Assembly (NCBI GenBank): GCA_007135795.1
Contig: SLIE01000517.1
Span: forward strand, 1-12,223
From: Desulfobacterales bacterium
GTDB taxonomy: Bacteria > Desulfobacterota > Desulfobacteria > Desulfobacterales > Desulfosalsimonadaceae
Direction of reading: 5' to 3'
Length of the DNA stretch: 12,223 bases
Part shown: in pieces, positions 5,934-12,223 of the stretch
Layout: each line of letters begins with the position of its first letter
Numbering within the stretch: the first letter of the stretch is position 1
Notes under the pieces: model-generated
Database searches by the model: none
Seen by the model: the letters and a program-made list of their open reading frames with translations, nothing else
What the model was told of the DNA's origin: nothing
Translations under genes and position numbers: made by a program

Positions 5934-7856
5934 TCAAACAACCCCCCGCTTACACGACACTTCCGGAAGCTGATACTCCGGTACGAGTTCCTTGAAAAGA
6001 GATCGTATGGCCTCATCATTCTGTGCGTCAGCCGCATCTTCCAGCAACTTCAAGTTGTTCTTCAGGAAGGTCATGTCGCACATAGTGGCCTTTAAAACCA
6101 TTATCTTCTCGTGGCTCGTAGGTACAATCCCCTCCCCTTCGGTTATCAGCTCTTCATATAACTTTTCGCCTGGCCGTAACCCCGTGTACGCAAGCTTTAT
6201 ATCTACATCCGGCGTAAATCCGGACATCCGGATAAGATCTTTTGCCATGTCCAGAATCCGAACCGGTTTACCCATCTCCAGTATAAAGATCTCGCCCCCC
6301 TTCCCCATGGCTCCGGCCTGGAGGATCAACTGGCAGGCTTCCGGTATCAGCATGAAGTACCGGGTAACTTCCGGATGGGTGATGGTTACCGGCCCACCCC
6401 GTTCAATCTGTTTTTTAAACAAGGGAATAACGCTCCCCGAACTTCCCACCACATTTCCGAACCGAACGGCTAAAAAGCTGGGGTTACCGTTTAACGAACA
6501 GATATTCTGATTCTGAATCAACATTTCAGCGATCCGCTTGGAAGCACCCATAACATTGGTCGGCCGGACCGCCTTGTCCGTAGAGACGAATACAAACCGG
6601 CTGACTTTGTATGTGCGTGACGCTTCCACCAGGTTACGGGTACCGAATATATTGTTTTTTACCGGATTCCATGGCTGGCTTTCCAAAAGCGGCACATGTT
6701 TGTATGCAGCAGCATGAAAAACCGTGTTCGGTCGCCATGTATCAAATACCTTGCTGACTTGCGTCATGTTCTGAATATCAGCCAAAACCGGAATGATATC
6801 GATATCTTCAAAGTTATTGAGAAGATCCATCTCAATATCATACAGCAGGGTCTCACCCCGCTCGAACAATACCAGGGTTTTGGGCCGGTACCGGCAAATC
6901 TGGCGGCACAGTTCCGAGCCGATCGACCCCCCGGCCCCAGTAACCAGCACACACTGATCCTTTAAATAAACACCAATTTTCTGATCATCCAGCTGCACCT
7001 GCGCACGTCCCAGAAGATCCCGGTAGTCCACATCCCTGATAGCGCTAAAACTCAACCGGCCGTCAATCAGCTCCCCCATGTTCGGAACGGTCCGAAACCG
7101 GATGCCGGTATTTTTGCAGCATTCGACAATCCGCCGCATCTGCTCGCCCCTGGCAGAGGGTATTGCAATCAACAGTTCATCTGCATTCAACTTTTCGGAA
7201 ATTCGCCGTACTTTTTCAATAGGACCAAATACAGGTATGCCATGGATTTTTTTCCGGATTTTAACTGGATTGTCGTCAACAAAACCCGCCACATGGTACC
7301 GCAAATGAATATTATCCCTGATCTCCCGGTATATTTTTTCCGCCGCGTTTCCGGCGCCGATGATCAGCAACGTTTTGCTTTTCGGCGTTTTACCATTCCG
7401 CCTGAATGAAAGCGTCCGTATCAAATCGGAAACCGCTTTGTCTCCAGCAGCCATTTCAAAATAAAACCGAACCATTATCCTGAACCCGGCGATCAAGAAC
7501 ATGGACAACAACCAGTTGATCACAAATACCGATCTTGAAAACCCTTCGAAACGGTTGCTAACCATCAGGATAAAAGCAAGAATCGTCAAAGTGCCGAGCG
7601 TAACAGCCTTAAAAATGTTAAACAGGTCACCAATGCTGGTGTACCGCCACATCCCCTTGTAAAGGTCAAAATAAATGAAAAACAGGAGGTGTACAATCAC
7701 GACTACCGGCAGCGCCTGGTAAAAAAGACGCAGGCGCTCCGGGGATATGTCCATTTCAAAGCGGATCAGGTGGGAAGCATAGAACGCAAGACTCAAAATA
7801 ATGATGTCAAAAAAAAGGATGACGATGAAGTTTTTCTGGAACCATGCCAGTTTCAT
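5934..7856 (-). CDS. Membrane nucleotide-sugar 4,6-dehydratase, WbpM/CapD type
   Basis: This 640-residue inner-membrane enzyme belongs to the WbpM/CapD/PglF family, which converts a UDP-N-acetylhexosamine to its 4-keto-6-deoxy form for O-antigen, capsule or glycan synthesis. About four transmembrane helices occupy residues 9-132. A first Rossmann-like domain has LLIIGAGNAA with GAG at 167-169. The catalytic short-chain dehydrogenase domain begins with TGAGGSIGSE (G307, G310, G313). The active-site region is STDKAVRPTNVMGASK with S425, M436 and K440. This is the Ser-Met-Lys arrangement of WbpM, rather than the Ser-Tyr-Lys of soluble dehydratases. The C-terminal GLRPGEKLYEEL is also typical. 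Length matches the long membrane-bound family. The start codon overlaps the wzz stop as ATGA, so translation is probably coupled. The exact substrate cannot be read from the sequence. Confidence 0.93.
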   Translation of the reverse strand: MKLAWFQKNFIVILFFDIIILSLAFYASHLIRFEMDISPERLRLFYQALPVVVIVHLLFFIYFDLYKGMWRYTSIGDLFNIFKAVTLGTLTILAFILMVSNRFEGFSRSVFVINWLLSMFLIAGFRIMVRFYFEMAAGDKAVSDLIRTLSFRRNGKTPKSKTLLIIGAGNAAEKIYREIRDNIHLRYHVAGFVDDNPVKIRKKIHGIPVFGPIEKVRRISEKLNADELLIAIPSARGEQMRRIVECCKNTGIRFRTVPNMGELIDGRLSFSAIRDVDYRDLLGRAQVQLDDQKIGVYLKDQCVLVTGAGGSIGSELCRQICRYRPKTLVLFERGETLLYDIEMDLLNNFEDIDIIPVLADIQNMTQVSKVFDTWRPNTVFHAAAYKHVPLLESQPWNPVKNNIFGTRNLVEASRTYKVSRFVFVSTDKAVRPTNVMGASKRIAEMLIQNQNICSLNGNPSFLAVRFGNVVGSSGSVIPLFKKQIERGGPVTITHPEVTRYFMLIPEACQLILQAGAMGKGGEIFILEMGKPVRILDMAKDLIRMSGFTPDVDIKLAYTGLRPGEKLYEELITEGEGIVPTSHEKIMVLKATMCDMTFLKNNLKLLEDAADAQNDEAIRSLFKELVPEYQLPEVSCKRGVV

Positions 7857-8740
7857 TGGGATCTTTCCCTGTCCTGCTTTCGTACCGCAGCTAAAAACTC
7901 GCTGAAAAAAGCGCCGAAGACTCCAAGCATAACTCCCAGCACTAAAGAAAGGGCGACAATGAGTGTTTTACCAGTGCCGGCAGGATTTTCAGATTCAACA
8001 CCAAGAAAACGAATGCGGGTGCCATGGCTGGCTTCCTCCACTGCCTCAACAACGCTCATCATATCTGTGAGAGCAACCTGAACTTCCGCCAACTCACGAC
8101 GAATATCAGCCATCTGCTGAACGTCAATCAAGCCTAAAACACCACTCCCTTCATGATTTCTGCTGGCCAGGTGATCCAGCTGTCCTTCGCGCTCTTCAAC
8201 CAGGCGCTGCAACATTTCTGATCTTGTCTTCAGTGGATTGACGCGCAACGCAATATTATTTTCCAATATAGAAGCGTGATTTTCCGCCAGCCCCATGATC
8301 ACGGCTTCGTGCAGTTTTTTTACCCTATCTGCCCTTTCCCGTTCCACTATTGAACTGATCATGAGATGATGCGAATCCCCGCGCTCCGAAACACTGACAC
8401 GAGGCCCGCTTGTTTCCCCGTCAAACAATACTTTACGCTGGGAGGGAATGATTACATCTTCAAGTAATGCAACACTGCCGTTCCGGGAAGTCAACAGCAC
8501 CAATTTGCCTCCACCGTCCGACATTTCAAAAATCCTTGCCAATTCAATACCCGAACGGTAATCATACTGGACGGGCTGCATTGATGCATACCAGACACCC
8601 GCCGCAAGACACAAAATCGTGACACCAGCAACAATCCACTTTCGCCGCGCAAGCACTATCCACAAATCGATCAGGCTGATCTCGTCGTCATAATACCGTT
8701 GTTCCACATCATTTCGTTTGTATTCCTGCACCTCATTCAT
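7853..8740 (-). CDS. Wzz-type polysaccharide chain-length determinant
   Basis: This 295-residue protein has the Wzz polysaccharide co-polymerase layout: a short cytoplasmic N-terminus with DEISLIDLWIVLARRKW, a first transmembrane helix at about 34-53, a large periplasmic domain with coiled-coil-like charged helices at about 160-235, and a second helix at about 259-283. The ENPAGTGKTLIVAL segment before the second helix resembles the family's proline-rich motif, though only one proline remains. It lacks a Walker kinase domain, so it is a Wzz rather than a Wzc-type tyrosine kinase. It would set O-antigen or exopolysaccharide chain length together with a Wzy polymerase that is not in this window. 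The ATG at 8740 has GAGGGA about 8 nt upstream. Its stop overlaps the dehydratase start. Confidence 0.85.
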   Translation of the reverse strand: MNEVQEYKRNDVEQRYYDDEISLIDLWIVLARRKWIVAGVTILCLAAGVWYASMQPVQYDYRSGIELARIFEMSDGGGKLVLLTSRNGSVALLEDVIIPSQRKVLFDGETSGPRVSVSERGDSHHLMISSIVERERADRVKKLHEAVIMGLAENHASILENNIALRVNPLKTRSEMLQRLVEEREGQLDHLASRNHEGSGVLGLIDVQQMADIRRELAEVQVALTDMMSVVEAVEEASHGTRIRFLGVESENPAGTGKTLIVALSLVLGVMLGVFGAFFSEFLAAVRKQDRERSQ

Positions 8741-8931
8741 TCGTGTTCCCTCGGGTGTTTAAAGACGATAGATAGGTCGTTTGAACCCTCTTGATAAAAC
8801 ACCGGCAAATTGAGCCGGGCTCCTGCTTATCCCAATCCTGATATAGACTTTTCAAGCAGCCTGAACAAGCATTTTATGTAAATAACAAATAGGTTCATCA
8901 AAATCAACATCTCCAAAACCTTTATCTCCTT
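8741..8931 (-). promoter_or_regulatory. Leader region of the wzz-dehydratase pair
   Basis: No supported gene is seen between the inverted-repeat element and wzz. On the minus strand, TTGTTC (8863-8868) and TATATC (8840-8845) are 17 bp apart and could be a weak sigma70 promoter. A small hairpin, CCGGC-7 nt-GCCGG at 8802-8818 followed by TGTTTT, lies in the leader and might act as an attenuator or a remnant terminator. A 27-codon hydrophobic open frame (8910 to 8827) has no family features and is probably meaningless. Confidence 0.3.
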
Positions 8932-9077
8932 ATTACAAGCTATCTCAAAATAATCTCACGCCCTCTGGCGATGTTGTGAGGCTCTTCAAAATGCTCACAT
9001 ATGACGTATATGTTCCGCTTTTTCATCGCCTCACGCCTTGCCACCGACGTGATCTTTTTTTTGAGATAGCTTGTAAT
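8932..9077 (-). mobile_element. 146-bp MITE-like element with perfect 19-bp terminal inverted repeats
   Basis: ATTACAAGCTATCTCAAAA at 8932-8950 is the exact reverse complement of 9059-9077, enclosing 108 bp. Inside is a second inverted repeat, GGCGATG at 8967-8973 with CATCGCC at 9024-9030. CTCACGCC recurs at 8955-8962 and 9030-9037. The element could fold into one long interrupted hairpin. It replaces the C-terminus of the sugar-phosphate transferase: homology stops at HRPVTVGGG exactly where the right repeat begins. Read through in frame, the element supplies a 45-residue tail, and the TAG stop lies within the left repeat. No transposase and no clear target-site duplication are visible, so a non-autonomous element is inferred. 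Confidence 0.65.
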
Positions 9078-9503
9078 CAATCCCCCACCGACAGTAACAG
9101 GCCGATGAGCACCAAACCACCGCGCGGCGTAATGGTAAGCATGAATGCGATGCGCTTGATAAAACCGCTGGCCATAGAAAACCTGCCGTACAAGCGTCCA
9201 CGTCGCATCCACCAGGAAAATCCCCATCAGGATAAGCCACGCCCACAAACCTATCCCTTCCTCACCCCCCGTCCATATCGCAAATACTGCCAGCGTAAAT
9301 CCAAAAAAGCCGCTTCCTGAGTCTCCCATAAAAATTTTCGCACGTGGCCAATTCCATACAAGAAAACCAACGACGCAAGCTCCCAACAACAGTAGCCATC
9401 CAGCAGTTACTGGCACACCTTGCCACGTGAGCAAAAGCGCCACCCCACCGCCCCTCGGTGTGGGCACATCATGGGAACTGCGTGCACTTGGAATATCCAT
9501 CAA
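8940..9503 (-). pseudogene. Broken WecA/WbpL-type undecaprenyl-phosphate sugar-phosphate transferase
   Basis: The intact family (glycosyltransferase 4, WecA/WbpL/MraY superfamily) is a membrane enzyme of about 330-360 residues that loads the first sugar phosphate onto undecaprenyl phosphate. Here only 187 codons remain from a TTG/ATG start. The segment MDIPSARSSHDVPTPRGGG matches the first cytoplasmic loop. After about residue 27 it jumps directly to VPVTAGWLLLL...FLVWNWP, IFMGDSGSGFFGF and the HRIHAYHYAARWFGAHRPVT block. Missing are the first membrane helix, the GF-DD aspartate motif and the N-x-x-NFMDGID catalytic segment. Homology extends upstream in frame to about 9523 (RRYAIKKSL) without a start codon, reaching a TAA at 9576-9578. 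The C-terminal 45 residues come from the inverted-repeat element. It cannot be an active transferase as read. An assembly deletion is the main alternative. Confidence 0.8.
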
Positions 9504-9528
9504 CGATTTTTTAATCGCATAACGACGA

Positions 9529-9551
9529 ACGGCGGCTTTAAAAGCCGCCGT
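9529..9551. repeat. Perfect 23-bp palindrome at the 5' edge of the transferase remnant
   Basis: ACGGCGGCTTT, one central A, then AAAGCCGCCGT form a perfect 11-bp-arm palindrome. It lies exactly where transferase homology on the minus strand begins. It could be a hairpin terminator lacking a following T-run, or the footprint of a rearrangement. Confidence 0.6.
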
Positions 9552-9966
9552 CAGAGCCTGTTCTGGCTGCTTCGGTTAACGGTGTTGGCCATGTCGTATC
9601 AAAGTGGGGGTGGTGGGTGTTGTGGTGGCCTGGGCGCCGCTGGCAGGGTTGTGTTGGTGGTTCAGGGCGGGGGTGCCTGAAGAAAAAGGAGAAGGTGAGA
9701 TCTAGTGACAGTGTCAGCGCCGGGAACGTGGTGAAGCATAGCTCGCACTGCGATTAATACTTGACTTCGGGGAGAATATATGCGTTTTTGGAAAGAATAT
9801 TGCTACCTTGACGTTCCTTATTATACTATATGCGTGGGTCATAATCAGCAAGTAACAGTCTTCCGAAGTCAAATTGTTTCCACTAACAACAGAATCATGA
9901 ACTTCGTCGTCAACGTTATTGGCGGAGAGGGCCAGGATCAACTGAAAACCAATTTGTCACTACGCA
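9552..9966. other. Mosaic non-coding stretch before the helicase
   Basis: No gene with family support is seen. About 9600-9680 is strongly G- and T-biased on the plus strand, with several runs of three to five G. A 10-bp inverted repeat, TTGACTTCGG at 9761-9770 and CCGAAGTCAA at 9863-9872, encloses a 9-bp direct repeat TATATGCGT (9777-9785 and 9827-9835). TTGCTA at 9800-9805 and TATACT at 9822-9827 (16-bp spacer) are a possible promoter for the helicase. Confidence 0.5.
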
Positions 9967-9992
9967 ATGATTGCATCAAAATTCATCAATAG
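9780..9992 (+). CDS. Possible small protein of unknown function (70 codons)
   Basis: This ATG-started frame is preceded by a good ribosome-binding sequence (GGGGAG at 9769-9774, 5 nt before the ATG). It overlaps the helicase start by 26 bp in another frame. I recognise no family and no signal peptide or membrane segment; the sequence is of mixed composition with four Cys. The only support is the ribosome site, so it may be a chance frame inside the mosaic stretch. Confidence 0.15.
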   Translation: MRFWKEYCYLDVPYYTICVGHNQQVTVFRSQIVSTNNRIMNFVVNVIGGEGQDQLKTNLSLRNDCIKIHQ

Positions 9993-12223
9993 CACCAATT
10001 GCAATGTTTTTCTTACCGGGCGCGCGGGTACGGGGAAAACGACTTTTCTGCACAGCATCCGGCAAAGTACGCACAAGAGCGCCATTGTTGCGGCCCCAAC
10101 GGGGATTGCGGCTATAAATGCAGGGGGGGTGACGCTGCACTCCCTGTTTCAGCTTCCGTTTGGGAGTTTTATTCCATCGGAGCATTACCCGGGCGATATC
10201 CCGCCCGGCCTGGAACTGAACACGCCCCTTTCCGTAAGCCGCAATCTCAAGATGCATGCGACCAAGCGAAATATGCTCAAGAAACTTGAGTTGTTGATCA
10301 TCGACGAGGTAAGCATGCTGCGAGCCGACCTGCTCGATGCCATTGACACGATTTTACGACGGGTCAGGTGGCGACGGGACGTCCCTTTCGGGGGGGTGCA
10401 GGTTTTGTTCATCGGCGATTTGCAACAACTCCCTCCTGTTGTAAAAGAGAATGAATGGCAGATCCTCAGGGAGTATTACCCGACTTTGTTTTTTTTCGGG
10501 GCGCAGGTGCTTCGGAACAATGAGCCGGTTTACATCGAACTGAATCACGTCTACCGTCAAACGGATAAAAAATTCATCTCCGTGTTGAACAACCTGCGTG
10601 ACAGCAAGATGACCCCGCAGGATGTGGCATTGCTCAACCACCACTACAAGCCGGGGTTTACGGCGGCACCCGGCGATGGGTACGTGTATTTGACCACCCA
10701 CAATAACAAAGCCGATAAAATCAACCGCAGTGAACTCGATAAGCTGCCCGGAAAATCCTTCCAATACAGCGCCAATATCGAAGGAACCTTTGATACGTAT
10801 ATTTTTCCCGTCAATCCGGTACTGGCGCTGAAAAATGATGCCCAGGTAATGTTTATCAAAAATGACACATCCGGGGAACAGCGGTTTTTCAACGGCAAGA
10901 TCGGCAAAGTGGAATCACTGGATAAAGACTTGGTAAAAGTGGGTTTTCCGGATGGCAGCCCGTCTGTCTGGGTTGAATCTCACACATGGGAGAACAAGCG
11001 CTATACGCTGAACACGGAAACCAACGAGATCGAGGAAAAAGTGATCGGCACCTATTCCCACCTCCCCCTGAAACTGGCCTGGGCAATCACAGTGCACAAA
11101 AGCCAGGGGTTGACCTTTGACAGGGCCATTATCGATGTGTCCCAGGCGTTTGCCGCAGGGCAGATATATGTTGCCCTCTCCAGGCTCACCTCGCTTGACG
11201 GCCTGGTGCTCAGCAAGCCTTTTAAACTTCAGAACATTCCCCGGGAACCCGCCCTTGAAGCATTTATCCGGCAAAAGGCGGAATCCCGGGATCTCGGCCA
11301 GTCGCTTCAATCAGCCTCCCTTGCCTATTTGTGCCAGGAAGTGAAAGCTGCTTTTGATTTGAGGGGGTTATGGGCAGATCTTGACTTTCACCTGCGGAGC
11401 TACACAAAAGACGCCGCGCATTCCAAGAAACAGAAATACCTGGAATGGGCACAGACGCTGCAGGCGGATCTTGGGCCGGTAAAAGCGGTGGGGGACAAAT
11501 TCTTGATACAATTAAACAGGATTCTACAATCCGTGTCAGGTTCCTTGTCAGCCGACAGCGTGGCGCATCTAAACGAGCGGGTCATTGCGGCCAGAGGATA
11601 TTTCGAACCGCTGCTCATCGGATTTTCAGAGCGGATCAAAACCCTGGCGGATGAATTGAAGAAGGAAAAAAAGGGTGTCAAGAAGTATATCAAGGCGCTG
11701 CAGGATCTTGAAGTGTTATTTTACGGTCAGTTGCAGAAATGTTACAAGGCGTTGGCATTGATCGAGGCTTTCCAGAATGATGAAGAGCTGACAAAAGCGG
11801 GATTGAACGAGCCGGAACACAGAGATGCGATTGTTGTTGGCGGAACGGGGGGTGGGAAGAAAGGTTTTAGGGAAAAGAAAAAGGATGAAGAGGTAGGGGG
11901 ATATCAACGGGCGAATGTTTATTCGGGGGGGAAGGCGGATAATAAGGCGGACGAGCAATCGGATAAGAAAGCGGAAAAGAAGATTGAAACCAAGCTGCTC
12001 AGCCTGGAGATGCTGAACGCCGGCAAAACGGTTGAAGAGATCGCAGAGGAACGGGCGTTGAGGGTAATGACGATTGAAAAACACCTGGCTCACTGGATCG
12101 AACAGGGTGTGCTTGAGGTTGAAAGGTTTATGCCGAAAGATGCCCTCGATGAAATAACAAAGGGGTTTGAGCAGTTGGAAACCGAATTTTTAAAACCGGT
12201 GAAGGAGCTGTTTGAAGGGAAGT
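9967..12223 (+). CDS. Pif1-like superfamily 1 helicase with C-terminal HTH_40 domain (3' end beyond the window)
   Basis: The frame is open from the ATG at 9967 to the window end (752 codons). It encodes an ATP-dependent 5'-3' DNA helicase of the Pif1/RecD-like group, judged by motifs. These are Walker A GRAGTGKT at 18-25, APTGIAA after it, Walker B IIDE with D113-E114, GDLQQLPPV at 150-158, YRQ at 196-198, AITVHKSQG at 373-381 and YVALSR with R406. The region from about 420 to 625 is helical and unassigned. A charged, Gly/Lys-rich linker (about 626-674) leads to LLSLEMLNAGKTVEEIA...LRVMTIEKHLAHWIEQG (about 675-715). This is a clear HTH_40/RQC-like domain as at the end of RecQ-type helicases. 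The ATG is the first possible one after a TGA at 9943 and has no good ribosome site. It leaves only 17 residues before Walker A, slightly short for the family. The cellular role is unknown; DNA repair or replication is plausible. Confidence 0.9.
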   Translation, partial: MIASKFINSTNCNVFLTGRAGTGKTTFLHSIRQSTHKSAIVAAPTGIAAINAGGVTLHSLFQLPFGSFIPSEHYPGDIPPGLELNTPLSVSRNLKMHATKRNMLKKLELLIIDEVSMLRADLLDAIDTILRRVRWRRDVPFGGVQVLFIGDLQQLPPVVKENEWQILREYYPTLFFFGAQVLRNNEPVYIELNHVYRQTDKKFISVLNNLRDSKMTPQDVALLNHHYKPGFTAAPGDGYVYLTTHNNKADKINRSELDKLPGKSFQYSANIEGTFDTYIFPVNPVLALKNDAQVMFIKNDTSGEQRFFNGKIGKVESLDKDLVKVGFPDGSPSVWVESHTWENKRYTLNTETNEIEEKVIGTYSHLPLKLAWAITVHKSQGLTFDRAIIDVSQAFAAGQIYVALSRLTSLDGLVLSKPFKLQNIPREPALEAFIRQKAESRDLGQSLQSASLAYLCQEVKAAFDLRGLWADLDFHLRSYTKDAAHSKKQKYLEWAQTLQADLGPVKAVGDKFLIQLNRILQSVSGSLSADSVAHLNERVIAARGYFEPLLIGFSERIKTLADELKKEKKGVKKYIKALQDLEVLFYGQLQKCYKALALIEAFQNDEELTKAGLNEPEHRDAIVVGGTGGGKKGFREKKKDEEVGGYQRANVYSGGKADNKADEQSDKKAEKKIETKLLSLEMLNAGKTVEEIAEERALRVMTIEKHLAHWIEQGVLEVERFMPKDALDEITKGFEQLETEFLKPVKELFEGK

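Noticed and set aside
8827..8910. 27-codon hydrophobic minus-strand frame between the inverted-repeat element and wzz
   Set aside because: It is very short with poorly spaced ribosome-site candidates, and it matches neither the lost transferase C-terminus nor any known small protein.
9420..9680. Plus-strand open frame of 86 codons ending in a Gly/Cys/Val-rich tail
   Set aside because: It is antisense to the transferase remnant and runs through the G/T-biased stretch. The tail reflects base bias and no family resemblance is seen.
9600..9680. G-quadruplex in the G-rich stretch
   Set aside because: G-runs are frequent, but four runs of three Gs separated by loops of at most seven bases are not present, so a canonical quadruplex is not supported.

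Overview
The window looks like a chromosomal stretch of a Gram-negative bacterium. The evidence is two outer-membrane-type Slp lipoproteins, a Wzz chain-length regulator and a WbpM/CapD-type membrane dehydratase. The gene mix (YgiQ, duplicated Slp lipoproteins, a stand-alone NifX-family protein, Hsp20) and the moderate base composition would suit a Desulfobacterota-like organism. That assignment is inference and was not tested by any search.

Layout. 1-1767 (+): the last codons of a probable TrmH/SpoU-type RNA methyltransferase, then an intact YgiQ-family radical SAM protein. 1803-3286 (-): an Slp-family lipoprotein downstream of a HAD-IIB sugar-phosphate phosphatase, convergent with ygiQ. 3287-3692: a gene-free leader region with a good sigma70-type promoter, leading to a small NifX/NifB-type cofactor-binding protein (3693-4091, +). 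4092-4685: a gene-free repeat region with a REPIN-like pair of inverted composite palindromes and, next to the following gene, an 18-bp tandem repeat. 4686-5183 (+): a second Slp lipoprotein, paralogous to the first. 5329-5769 (+): an Hsp20 small heat-shock protein with a clear intrinsic terminator.

5934-9503 (-) is a surface-polysaccharide module read right to left. It holds a wrecked WecA/WbpL-type initiating sugar-phosphate transferase, then wzz, then a WbpM-type nucleotide-sugar 4,6-dehydratase; the last two overlap by 4 bp (ATGA). In a working locus the dehydratase supplies the nucleotide sugar that the transferase loads onto undecaprenyl phosphate, and Wzz sets chain length. Here the transferase has lost its N-terminus and its catalytic middle, and its C-terminus is replaced by a 146-bp element with perfect 19-bp terminal inverted repeats. 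The dehydratase and Wzz appear intact.

9504-9966 is a mosaic non-coding stretch with a perfect 23-bp palindrome, a strongly G/T-biased segment and a 10-bp inverted repeat. From 9967 to the window end (+) runs an open-ended Pif1-like superfamily 1 helicase with a C-terminal HTH_40-type (RQC-like) domain.

Most genes are housekeeping or envelope genes with recognisable families. The least explained material is the 146-bp inverted-repeat element inside the dead transferase, the composite palindrome pair at 4182-4368, and the mosaic segment before the helicase. I found no CRISPR array, tRNA or rRNA gene, and no clearly new multi-gene system.
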